Below are positions 46,668-55,334 of a stretch of 64,000 nt of DNA, in pieces. Origin of the DNA: Puniceicoccales bacterium. GTDB lineage: Bacteria; Verrucomicrobiota; Verrucomicrobiia; Opitutales; UBA953. The DNA lies in NCBI GenBank assembly GCA_031256995.1, contig JAIRPL010000047.1, forward strand, positions 62,001-126,000, given 5' to 3'. A program made the position numbers and the translations under genes. Position 1 is the first letter of the stretch; each line of letters begins with the position of its first letter. The notes beneath the pieces were generated by a model. It was given only the letters and a program-made list of their open reading frames with translations, ran no database searches and was not told where the DNA came from.

Positions 46668-48250
46668 GCCGCCGCCTTCCATTCAGCAGCCGAGGACGTG
46701 GATGGAATCCACAGTCTTCCAATAAATGCGCTGCTCCCAAGGCAGTTTCTTCTCAGGGGAACGACGGTCAAAAATGACAAGATAACAGGGGGAATCAGGC
46801 GCAACCGTCTCACGGTAATGACGAATCTGCAAAAGACCCTGCGACTCAACACGTTCAAGCGTCTGATAGTCGCGCAACAACTTGATCTCCAAAATGTAGC
46901 GGGAACCCTCGTACTCAACACACAAATCAAGACGCCCGCGCCCGGCGGCATACTCCCGGTCTATGCGGCCGCCTCCGTTCGTGATCCGCTGCAAAAACGC
47001 CATGAGAAGCAAATGCGGAAAGGCCTCCGTGTAATCCGATGTCCGCTCCCATATCTCGGAGTGTTCGCGCCAGAAATTCTGAAATTCCCGAAGCAACTGA
47101 TCCATGTCAAGACGCCCTTCCGTCGTCTTCCAACGAAAGCTCCCGCGCTCGGGAATCATCGCCTGCGGGCCGGCGGTGATCTCACGGGCAAGAACCTCAC
47201 GATAAATGGGATTGGAAACCGTGGGCGGGGCATTGTCATCCGTGACCAATCCAAGATCCACGCATAACTGGAATCCGCGGCTGCGTTTCATCTGCATATC
47301 CGCGTCACCCACGAGAATTTTTTCAATCAAGGTGCGCACTTCCGGTTTTTCCAGCCGGTATGCAAGGGCGTCAAGATGCGTCTCGCGCGCGGAAACCATC
47401 TGCTCGCGCGCCTCCAGCAAATGGGACAGCGTGACCGTCTCCGAACTCGTCTCCCCTAGGATGCGCAGCGTGACGCGCTTGAACAGATTGTTCACAATCC
47501 AAGGCTGGCCGCGAGATTGGGAATAAACATAATCCAGGGCCTCCGACGTGATTTGCTGCCCGGTCTCCAATGTGCGCTGCGCAAAAAGACGTGAGATCGA
47601 ATCTCGCGAAAAATTGCCAATCACGGCGGAATCTTCCTTGATGTTGAAGGGCGAGCCGGGATTGGGGGAAACGCCTCCCTTCGCGTCCGTTATATAATCC
47701 TTCAAATCGCGCATCCCGACCAATGCAATCGAGACAGGAAACCGGCCTATCCCACGGGTGGAAAAACCGCCGCGCAATTGACGCAAAAAACTTATCATGC
47801 TCTCGCCGGCAAGGACATCCACCTCGTCAAAAAGAACAACCAGGGGCTTGGGGGAAACCAGGACCGCCCACTCCGTGAGCGACAAACTCAGCATGCTCGC
47901 AGCCCCGGAGACCGGAATGCCAGGCGCGGGAAAACCGGCCTTCAGGGCACCCTCGCGAATCGCCTCGCAGGCGGCGGGCATCGCGCGCTCCAAATCCAGC
48001 CCCTGGCAGCGCTCCAAGGTCACATAACACGCGACAGCCTCCCCGCCGGCGTTGATCTCGCGCATCCATGTCTGCAAAAACGTCGTCTTCCCCGTCTGGC
48101 GCGGCGCATGAAGCACCCAATAGAGCTTGTCTCGCACATAACGTCCCAGTTGCGCGCCCTGCAAGCGCTCCTGTGGCGGAAGCATGTAGTGATCCGCGGG
48201 ATCACACGGACCGGTCGTGTTAAAAAAACGAAGATGTCGGCGCGTCATGG
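46668..48250 (-). repeat. Direct repeat B (ATPase copy B unit)
   Basis: About 1.58 kb partner of 35798-37377. Its right end abuts the stop codon of alkD exactly, as if the unit had been placed there. Confidence 0.85.
46683..48248 (-). CDS. AAA-like ATPase with C-terminal PD-(D/E)xK domain, copy B
   Basis: 521 residues. Same layout as copy A: Walker A APRQTGKTTFL, Walker B LVVLFDEVD, C-terminal RLDLC...ILEIKLL catalytic pattern. The divergent block (47138-47333; TLIEKILVGDADMQMKRSRG ... DNAPPTVSNPIYREVLAREI) replaces copy A's sequence while both flanks are almost identical. A GTG two codons upstream (48254) overlaps the alkD stop as GTGA, so this copy could be translated with alkD; ATG 48248 matches the start of copy A. 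Confidence 0.85.
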   Translation of the reverse strand: MTRRHLRFFNTTGPCDPADHYMLPPQERLQGAQLGRYVRDKLYWVLHAPRQTGKTTFLQTWMREINAGGEAVACYVTLERCQGLDLERAMPAACEAIREGALKAGFPAPGIPVSGAASMLSLSLTEWAVLVSPKPLVVLFDEVDVLAGESMISFLRQLRGGFSTRGIGRFPVSIALVGMRDLKDYITDAKGGVSPNPGSPFNIKEDSAVIGNFSRDSISRLFAQRTLETGQQITSEALDYVYSQSRGQPWIVNNLFKRVTLRILGETSSETVTLSHLLEAREQMVSARETHLDALAYRLEKPEVRTLIEKILVGDADMQMKRSRGFQLCVDLGLVTDDNAPPTVSNPIYREVLAREITAGPQAMIPERGSFRWKTTEGRLDMDQLLREFQNFWREHSEIWERTSDYTEAFPHLLLMAFLQRITNGGGRIDREYAAGRGRLDLCVEYEGSRYILEIKLLRDYQTLERVESQGLLQIRHYRETVAPDSPCYLVIFDRRSPEKKLPWEQRIYWKTVDSIHVLGC

Positions 48251-48979
48251 TCACAGGAGAGGGTTGCCGGGATGTTGTTTCAATCCCAAATAGTGTCTCC
48301 GGCGGGACGTGGGAAAACGCTCAATCGCGTAACGAAGGGTGGTGCGGGGCATGGAGGCGGCGTGTTGATCGAGAAACGCGCACAGTGTCGGCTCATCGCG
48401 CTTTCCAACTTCCCGCAACATCCAGCCCACCGCCTTGTGAATAAGATCGTGCGGGTGGTCGAGAAGTTGTCGCGACACGGATAGCGCGAGGGAAAAACGT
48501 CCCCGGCGAATGTCAAACCATGTGGCCAGAATCGCCATGCGTTGTTCCCACAAATTTCCAGAGCAGGCAAGTTGGCGCAAAACAAGCGGCTTGTCGCAAA
48601 AAACACTTCCGAGAACCTGCGGCGCGGAGACATCCACAAGGTCCCAGTTGTTTATCGCGGCGGAATTCTCCAAATACAAAGAAGCCCATGGCGCGCGCCC
48701 GGCATCATCGGCACGCTCGCTTTTTTCGATGAGCAGTAAAAGGCCGGAAAAACGCACCTCGTGCCAGGGTGAATTCAAAAGGTGGACAATGGTTTCCCTT
48801 GTCGCCGATGCATGATAGGGGCGGACCATCCTGCGGCACACGGGAACGGCGACACCAAGAAACTTGTCCCCCTCGCCATAGTCGCCTGGTCCTGTCTTGA
48901 AGAATCGAAGAGAGGCCCGCGCCCTTTCCCCGGATGCCAGAGCCTCAAGCTGCCCCATTATCGCCCTGGCGGTTTGCAT
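48251..48979 (-). CDS. DNA alkylation repair protein, AlkD-like
   Basis: 242 residues, all-helical HEAT-like repeats. Recognised by FFKTGPGDYGEGDKFLGVAVP near the N-terminus, the NNWDLVDVSAPQVLG motif with the Trp/Asp of the lesion-binding cleft, and RRGRFSLALSVSRQLLDHPHDLIHKAVGWMLREVGKRD. AlkD is a glycosylase that removes N3- and N7-alkylated purines without base flipping. It is complete at the C-terminus (FPTSRRRHYLGLK). It lies inside the glycan island between unrelated genes. Confidence 0.9.
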   Translation of the reverse strand: MQTARAIMGQLEALASGERARASLRFFKTGPGDYGEGDKFLGVAVPVCRRMVRPYHASATRETIVHLLNSPWHEVRFSGLLLLIEKSERADDAGRAPWASLYLENSAAINNWDLVDVSAPQVLGSVFCDKPLVLRQLACSGNLWEQRMAILATWFDIRRGRFSLALSVSRQLLDHPHDLIHKAVGWMLREVGKRDEPTLCAFLDQHAASMPRTTLRYAIERFPTSRRRHYLGLKQHPGNPLL

Positions 48980-49022
48980 AAAAAATCACATGCATCAAAA
49001 GGACGCCGCCGCGATGCGCGCC

Positions 49023-49478
49023 TCAAAGATTCCCGCGTTTTCCAAGAACGTACGCATCCGCCAATTTTCCGGATATCGCCTCCCCGTTCATGTCCAGCTG
49101 GATCAAGGCACCCTTGCCAATCCGGTAATGTGGCGGGATGCCTTTCGCATCCAAGAGGATGCGCGTTCCACCCTCGCTCCGGGAAAACTTCCCTGCCACG
49201 GTGAAATCACCTTCCGCGCGTCCCAAATAACGATAACGGAGCACATAGGTGGAATCCGCGTTCAGGGTTATTGTCACATCGATCCCTGTGCCGCTTGCCG
49301 AGGGAATTTCCCCGGAATAGACACCGGCCCAATCCGAGCCGTTCTTGGGATCATGGATACTGGCGTCCGTGGAATCCGCCTTTCGACAATCCAGACATCC
49401 CGTTGCCAACAACATGAATGGCAACAACAATGAGGATGCGCAAAACAAGGAAAATATCGTGGTTCTTTTCATATTCAT
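49023..49478 (-). CDS. NlpE N-terminal-like lipoprotein
   Basis: 151 residues. Signal peptide with LLLPFMLLATGC, so Cys28 would be lipidated; the next residues give a CLDC pair at the mature N-terminus. The body has the NlpE (copper homeostasis) beta-barrel pattern: WAGVYSGEIPSASGTGIDVTITLNADSTYVLRY-like strands and LIQLDMNGEAISGKLADAYVL. In NlpE the loop normally carries CADC; here it is SASG, so the metal/disulfide site is moved or lost. Probably an outer-membrane surface sensor or unknown lipoprotein. Confidence 0.75.
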   Translation of the reverse strand: MNMKRTTIFSLFCASSLLLPFMLLATGCLDCRKADSTDASIHDPKNGSDWAGVYSGEIPSASGTGIDVTITLNADSTYVLRYRYLGRAEGDFTVAGKFSRSEGGTRILLDAKGIPPHYRIGKGALIQLDMNGEAISGKLADAYVLGKRGNL

Positions 49479-49510
49479 TTCGTGGAATTTTTAAGGAAAA
49501 CTTTTGCCTC

Positions 49511-51453
49511 TCATGCCGTGCCACAGGGTTCATGCCGGCCAAAACCAAGCCTTCGCCCGATCTTTTCAAACACAGGCCGGGCATACAAGAAGAGCGTCCG
49601 AATCAAAAGGAAATAACCGAGCCAGAACGCGGGAACGGCGTAGCGATCGAGAGAAAACAGGCAAAAGGCATGCATCGCCAGAAATGAGAAAATCAGCAAG
49701 GAGCCAAACACGCCGAAGTAATCACGGCGCGCCACGCCGATTCCAAAGGAGAATGGCAATAGAATCAAAATGGCAAAATGAATCCCCTTGTAGTGCCACA
49801 GCAGCGAAAACAAAAAAGAACCGATCGGACTACACACCGCGCGCGCCTCCCAGGAATCCGTGTATTTCGGGTCCCTGATGCGTGTTTTCGCGTGACGCAG
49901 GTAAATCGTACCATCCACAAGGCCGATTGTCTCCTCCCCTCCTAATGCAAAGACAGAAAAGGTCCTCAGTGCCCGAGCAAGGCAATACATCGGATTTGAT
50001 TTCCAAGCCTCGCCAAGGATAGCCAACCTTACCTCCGGATCTTGCGGAAGGTGAAGAAAATCTAAAACCGCCGATTGCGGAACGCCTCCTTTTCGTGGAT
50101 CTTCAAAGAATTTCCCATGCCTTTCCCTAAGTTCAAGTTCGCGATACGCTTCGGAAACCTTGGGATCCTTGTAGTATCCCTCGGGAACCGCCAGATTTCT
50201 AACCACACCCCATTCCGTTTGAAACCCGGAGCACTTCATTGACTCTGAAAAATAGGAGAACATGAAAATCATGGAGAAGAATATCAGCGCGGCGGCAGTG
50301 ACACATCGGCGATTGGAAAGAAAACCCGGATCGTCCTTCAAGAATCGAACGGGAAGAAAGGAAAAAACAGGACGGGCCAGAAAAAATATTCCCAGCGCCA
50401 CAAAAACAGGCATGAAATTCTGTTTGATGTAGAAGGCAAAAACGCAGGAGAAAACGAGGAAGACAGCATTGGCGGGAGAAAAGCTTTCCGACGAGAAGAA
50501 ACGCTCCAGCGCGAACACAACCAATGCAAGCGCGCAAAACAGGGCGCATTCATTGCCGACGATATGCTGACAGGCAACAAGCGTTGGGGAAAAGGCAAGA
50601 AGACATAGGGCCAAGCAATATTGCCTTCCCCTGTCCGCGAAGGATTTTCCCATAAAGAACACGGCCAAAAGGATGAAAATGCCATTCGCCAGCAAGGTGG
50701 ACGCCGCATTCCCCCCAACCAACTCCCGCATGAATGCCAGGACGAACGAATACATGAACGGCCTGAAAAAATTCCAATTCCGCCAATCCAGATCCTGCAG
50801 GACAAAAGAATTTTTAACCCAAGCCGCTCCGTCCGATCCGAGTTCAACCGGGAAAAGGCATCCGGCCAGCAGAAGAAAAACGGAAAAAATAAAAAACGCA
50901 AACCGCGCCTCTTTCAGGATTCCGTTTTCACGAAAAGCAAGCCGCCAAAAAGCCAGGAAAAAGGCGAAGAGAAGAGAAGAGAAGAGAAGAGAAGAGAAGA
51001 GCGCCACCCCTTCTCCGGGAAATCGGAAATTTGGAGGGTCAAAGACGAGCCGGCGCCCCCAACACAAATTCCATCCTCCAATTTGACTGGCCCTGAACTC
51101 CCGGCCTTTGCCGCGCCAGCCAGATCCTCGGAGCGCAAATCAAAGTAGAACGGAAGCAAACCTATTTTTCGATAAGTCCGAAAACCCTTTATTTTCACAT
51201 CATCGAAAATATTCAACCTCAATCTCAAATTCTTTTCCCTTGGGATGGAAAATTTCTTCAGCTCGAATCCATTCACCGCCCCGATCCTCAGCATGGAATG
51301 CTCGCCCTGCCCTATTTTTCCATCCTCCGAGATGCGCGAAAGCATGATCTCCAGATTCTCGCAGGGCGTCCCCTCAATTTCAAAAAAACGGCTTTCCCGC
51401 GAAAGAAAAAAGGCGGCCAGAAACGCAAGCACCGTGATGCACGCAATTTTCAT
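49511..51453 (-). pseudogene. Large GT-C-like membrane protein, frame broken at CTCTT repeat (phase OFF)
   Basis: Twin of the intact gene at 51613-53562. The 5' part (from ATG 51453, SD-like GGGAGG just upstream; an ATG at 51540 is also in frame) and the 3' part (ending at 49511) lie in different frames, and the break is at a (CTCTT)7 tract. With 7 units translation ends at 50914 after a short changed tail; with 6 or 9 units the full ~650-residue product would be restored. No other defect is seen in the rest of the frame, so I read this as a switched-off phase-variable gene rather than a decayed one. Confidence 0.8.
50967..51001 (-). repeat. (CTCTT)7 pentanucleotide repeat
   Basis: Seven perfect units (AAGAG on the plus strand) within the coding sequence of the OFF copy. 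35 bases, not a multiple of three relative to the in-frame 45 bases of the twin. Confidence 0.95.
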
Positions 51454-51612
51454 CCCCCTCCCTAGAATCCGTTTGTGGGAACTCAAAGATCCCCGGATCC
51501 TCCTGAGCGGCAACAGCGAAGAATAAGTATTCTGAGTCATGCGAAAAGTGGTGGATCAAAAGACGTCGTGAATCACAAAAAATTATCGCCATTTAAAGAA
51601 AACCTTTGCTCT

Positions 51613-53562
51613 TCACGGCGGGCCACAGGGTTCATGCCGGCCCAAGCCAAGTCTTCGCCCGATCTTTTCAAACACAGGCCGGGCATACAAGAAGAGCGTC
51701 CGAATCAAAAGGAAATAACCGAGCCAGAACGCGGGAACGGCGTAGCGATCGTAAGAAAACAGACAAAAGGCATGCATCGCCAGGAATGAGAAAATCAGCA
51801 AGGAGCCAAACGCGCAGAAGTAATCACGGCGCACCACGCCGATCCCAAAGGAGAATGGCAATAAAATCAAAATGGCAAAATGAATCCCTTTGTAGTGCCA
51901 CAGCAGCGAACAGTAAAAAGCTCCGATCGGGTTGCTCGCCGTGCGCACCTGCCAGGAATCCGCGAACTCCAACGTCATGACGCGGGTTTTATGCCTCGCA
52001 AGAAAAAGCACTTCGGAAACAGACGACTTCACAGTTACATCGCCAAATGCAAAGGCGGGGAAAGCTTTCAATGCCCGATCCAGACAATATGCCGGATTCT
52101 GTTTCCAAGCCTCGGTGAGAATATCATTTTGCCCGCTGTCAGGCGGACGGTTGAGAAAATCAAAGACCGCAGAATTGGGGATGCCTCCTTTTCGTGGATC
52201 TTCAAAGAATTTCCCATGCCTTTCCCTAAGTTCAAGTTCGCGATACGCATCGGAAACCTTGGGATCCTTGTAGTATCCCTCGGGAACCGCCAGATTTCTA
52301 ACCACACCCCATTCCGTTTGAAACCCGGAGCGCTTCATTGACTCGGAAAAATAGGAGAACATGAAAATCATGGAGAAGAATATCAGCGCGGCGGCAGTGA
52401 CACACCGGCGATTGGAAAGAAAACCCGGATCATCCTTCAAGAATCGAACGGGAAGAAAGGAAAAAACAGGACGGGCCAGAAAAAATATTCCCAGCGCCAC
52501 AAAAACAGGCATGAAATTCTGTTTGATATAGAAGGCAAAAACGCAGGAGAAAACGAGGAAGACAGCATTGGCGGGAGAAAAGCTTTCCGACGAGAAGAAA
52601 CGCTCCAGCGCGAACACAACCAACGCAAGCGCGCAAAACAGGGCACATTCATTGGCGACCAGATGCTGAAAGGCAACAAGCGTTGGGGAAAAGGCAAGAA
52701 GACATAGGGCCAGGCAATATTGCCTTCCCCTGTCCGCGAAAGATTTTCCCAGAAAGAATACGGCCAAAAGGATGAAAATGCCATTCGCCAGCAAGGTGGA
52801 CGCCGCGTTCCCCCCAGCCAACTCCCACATGGATGCCAGGACAAACGAATACATGAACGGCCTGAAAAAATTCCAATTTTGCCAATCCAGATTCTGCAGG
52901 ACAAAAGAATTTCCAACCCAATACTTCCCGTCCCCTCCGAGGGTAACCGGGAAAAGGCATCCGGCCAGCAGAAGAAAAACGGAAAAAATAAAAAACGGAA
53001 ACCGCGCCTCTTTCAGGATTCCGTTTTCACGAAAAGCAAGCCGCCAAAAAGTCAGGAAAAAGGCGAAGAGAAGAGAAGAGAAGAGAAGAGAAGAGAAGAG
53101 AAGAGAAGAGCGCCACCCTTTCTCCGGGAAATCGGAAATTTGTAGGGTCAAAGACGAGCCGTCACCCCCAACACAAATCCCATCCTCCAATTTGACCGGC
53201 CCTGAACTCCCGGCCTTTACCGCGCCAGCCAGATCCTCGGAGCGCAAATCAAAGTAGAACGGAAGCAAACCTATTTTTCGATAAGTCCGAAAACCTTTTA
53301 TTTTCACATCATCCCAAATATACACCCTCAACCTCAAATTCTTTTCCCGTGGGATGGAAAATTTCTTCAGCTCGAATCCATTCACCGTCCCGATCCTCAG
53401 CATGGAAAACTCACCCTGCCCTATTTTTCCATCCTCCGAGATGCGCGAAAGGCTGATCTCCAGATTCTCGCACGGCGTTCCCTCAATTTCAAAAAAACGG
53501 CTTTCCCGCGAAAGAAAAAAGGCGGCCAAAAACGCAAGCACCGTGATGCACGCAATTTTCAT
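51613..53562 (-). CDS. Large GT-C-like integral membrane protein, phase-variable (ON)
   Basis: 649 residues from ATG 53562, which has AAGGAGG just upstream; the frame is open to ATG 53649. One membrane helix (MKIACITVLAFLAAFFL), a ~120-residue extracytoplasmic domain, then about ten membrane helices. The first of these begins with SSLLF repeated three times, encoded by nine CTCTT units (residues ~151-166). GGDGKYW in the first loop after that, and SYDRYAVPAFW near the end, resemble GT-C glycosyltransferases that use lipid-linked sugars. A Wzy-type polymerase or other glycan membrane protein is the alternative. The glycan island context supports a surface-sugar role. Confidence 0.72.
   Translation of the reverse strand: MKIACITVLAFLAAFFLSRESRFFEIEGTPCENLEISLSRISEDGKIGQGEFSMLRIGTVNGFELKKFSIPREKNLRLRVYIWDDVKIKGFRTYRKIGLLPFYFDLRSEDLAGAVKAGSSGPVKLEDGICVGGDGSSLTLQISDFPEKGWRSSLLFSSLLFSSLLFAFFLTFWRLAFRENGILKEARFPFFIFSVFLLLAGCLFPVTLGGDGKYWVGNSFVLQNLDWQNWNFFRPFMYSFVLASMWELAGGNAASTLLANGIFILLAVFFLGKSFADRGRQYCLALCLLAFSPTLVAFQHLVANECALFCALALVVFALERFFSSESFSPANAVFLVFSCVFAFYIKQNFMPVFVALGIFFLARPVFSFLPVRFLKDDPGFLSNRRCVTAAALIFFSMIFMFSYFSESMKRSGFQTEWGVVRNLAVPEGYYKDPKVSDAYRELELRERHGKFFEDPRKGGIPNSAVFDFLNRPPDSGQNDILTEAWKQNPAYCLDRALKAFPAFAFGDVTVKSSVSEVLFLARHKTRVMTLEFADSWQVRTASNPIGAFYCSLLWHYKGIHFAILILLPFSFGIGVVRRDYFCAFGSLLIFSFLAMHAFCLFSYDRYAVPAFWLGYFLLIRTLFLYARPVFEKIGRRLGLGRHEPCGPP
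53066..53110 (-). repeat. (CTCTT)9 pentanucleotide repeat
   Basis: Nine perfect units (AAGAG on plus), 45 bases, read in frame as S-S-L-L-F three times. All three frames of CTCTT encode only Ser, Leu and Phe, so any length keeps a hydrophobic stretch but only every third length keeps the gene open. Confidence 0.95.
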
Positions 53563-53808
53563 CCCCCTCCTTGGAATCTGTTTGTGGGAACACAAAGAGT
53601 CCCGGATCCTCCTGAGCGGTGCCAGCGAAGAATAAGTATTCTGAGTCATGCGAAAAAGTGATGGATCAAAAGACGTCGTGAATCACGAAAAATTTTTGCC
53701 AAAGGAAATGAAGGGAACGCCGGATGGCCGGATCAAAAAAACTATGAGAAATGGGCGGAAAATTCGCTCAAAAAACAAAGGAACCATCCGGCATGGCAGC
53801 ACACAGGA

Positions 53809-54981
53809 TCAAACCAGCGAAAATTCGGAGGAGAATTCGTTGATCTGGCGCCGGGTGAAGGAGCGGATGTCCTCCGAAGACGCCTGGGAATTGGAGGAGA
53901 AATCCCCCCCGGCCCGCCCACAACAATGCAAATACCAGGCGACGGTCTTCTCGATGGTTTGTTGAAAATCCCAAGTGGGTTTCCAACGAAGAAGATGCCT
54001 GGCCTTGTCTATGGCAAGGTTAAGAAGGCCCGCCTCGTGCGGGGCATTTTGCGCGGATGCGAGCGACAGCGCCCCGGGCCAATGGCGAAGAATCCCACGG
54101 ACGAGAGTCTCCACGTCGCGATTGGAATCAAGCGACGGACCGAAGTTGAAGGCACCCTCAAGGGCACAAGGACGATGCGACGAAGGACGCGCGCCAGCGG
54201 AACCGGAGGCGCACCCAGGCTGCAGAACTTCCCAAAGACGCTGTGCAAGAAGAAGATACGCAGACAGAGGCTCAAGGACATGCTGCCAGGGACGCGTTGA
54301 GCGCGGATTGCGAACGCAAATGGGTTCGCCCTTCGCAAGGGCACGGATGGCGTCAGGCACGATGCGGTCGGACGCCCAATCCCCTCCTCCGAGCACATTT
54401 CCCGCGCGTGCGGTTGCAACGGCCACAGGAGAGTCCGCCCCCCAGAAAGAACGTCGCCAGGAGGCCGTCACAAGCTCGGCGCAACCCTTGCTGGCGCTGT
54501 AGGGATCATGGCCGCCCATGGGATCGTCCTCCCTGTAGCCGTGCATCCACTCCCGGTTCTCATAACATTTGTCCGTCGTGACAACCACGACCGCGCAGCG
54601 ATGTCCGGAGCGGCGGACGGCATCAAGCAAATGGACGGTTCCAAGAACATTTGTGGAGAACGTCTCGACAGGAATCTCGTAGGACAGGCGCACGAGGGGC
54701 TGCGCGGCCAGATGGAAGACAATCCGCGGCTTGCAACGCCCAATGGCATCGGCAAGGGCGCCGGCATCACGCACATCCCCGCGCAAATCAGCATGGATCC
54801 GCGACGCAAGCCCAAGCTGGTCAAAAAGGGACGGAGTGGTCGGCGGCGGCAAGGCAAAGCCGGTGACCCGCGCGCCAAGCAGGAGCAGCCATTCGCAAAG
54901 CCAGGCTCCCTTGAACCCGGTGTGCCCGGTCACAAAAACATCGCAATCCCTGTAGACGGAAAACGGCGGCGCATGCGCCAC
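53809..54981 (-). CDS. rfbG: CDP-glucose 4,6-dehydratase
   Basis: 390 residues from GTG 54981, which has GGAGG four bases upstream; longer in-frame starts (ATG 55098) add non-conserved residues. Short-chain dehydrogenase fold: VFVTGHTGFKGAWLCEWL (NAD site), FHLAAQPLVRLSYEIP, VTTDKCYENREW, catalytic YSASK, and ARAGNVLGGGDWASDRIVPD. It converts CDP-glucose to CDP-4-keto-6-deoxyglucose, the branch point to 3,6-dideoxyhexoses. The partner cytidylyltransferase (rfbF) is not adjacent. An extra Ala/Gly/Ser-rich insertion lies at about residues 262-280. It is the first gene of the island in transcription order. Confidence 0.9.
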   Translation of the reverse strand: MAHAPPFSVYRDCDVFVTGHTGFKGAWLCEWLLLLGARVTGFALPPPTTPSLFDQLGLASRIHADLRGDVRDAGALADAIGRCKPRIVFHLAAQPLVRLSYEIPVETFSTNVLGTVHLLDAVRRSGHRCAVVVVTTDKCYENREWMHGYREDDPMGGHDPYSASKGCAELVTASWRRSFWGADSPVAVATARAGNVLGGGDWASDRIVPDAIRALAKGEPICVRNPRSTRPWQHVLEPLSAYLLLAQRLWEVLQPGCASGSAGARPSSHRPCALEGAFNFGPSLDSNRDVETLVRGILRHWPGALSLASAQNAPHEAGLLNLAIDKARHLLRWKPTWDFQQTIEKTVAWYLHCCGRAGGDFSSNSQASSEDIRSFTRRQINEFSSEFSLV

Positions 54982-55334
54982 GCCCCCCTCCGCACCCAAG
55001 CTACCGCCATCAACGGAGCGCCGTGGCGCCTGTCCGTTTTGCCCATGAAGACTCGCCCCAGCGTCGCTGACGCGGCCTTGAAAAATTTGTTTTTCCATTG
55101 GAAATGGATGCGAGGAGGCTGTTTCGGAACCACGTCGATGGCAAGACATTATGCCGGATGAAAGCCGTGGCACGGGGCGGGCGGACGTAACCTGGACCCC
55201 ATGCGCGCGCTCCATTAATTTTTATCCTAAAAACGCGAAATGCTTCCCTCGGCCCGATTTGGGGCATCAGCCCTGTTCACGCGAAAGAAGCGAAAAGGAT
55301 TGTCGCAGGATCTCACAATGACGGGGCAAAAACC

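Larger units (their letters stand above)
49495..51590 (-). repeat. Tandem repeat unit 1 (phase-off GT-C copy)
   Basis: About 2.1 kb, adjacent to and in the same orientation as its twin at ~51595-53700. Near-identity covers both genes and the short flanks (GGATCAAAAGACGTCGTGAATCAC upstream, GGGTTCATGCCGG near the stop). Divergence is concentrated in the segment before the last membrane helices (residues ~400-480). Confidence 0.8.
51595..53700 (-). repeat. Tandem repeat unit 2 (phase-on GT-C copy)
   Basis: Twin of ~49495-51590; see that entry. The junction between the two units lies around 51541-51600. Confidence 0.8.

Noticed and set aside
35813-48248. Composite transposon bounded by the twin ATPase genes
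   Set aside because: No terminal inverted repeats, target duplications or transposase motifs; the genes are direct repeats that could recombine but need not move.
50967-53110. Repeats as a CRISPR array
   Set aside because: The CTCTT tracts are uninterrupted five-base units with no spacers and no cas genes nearby.
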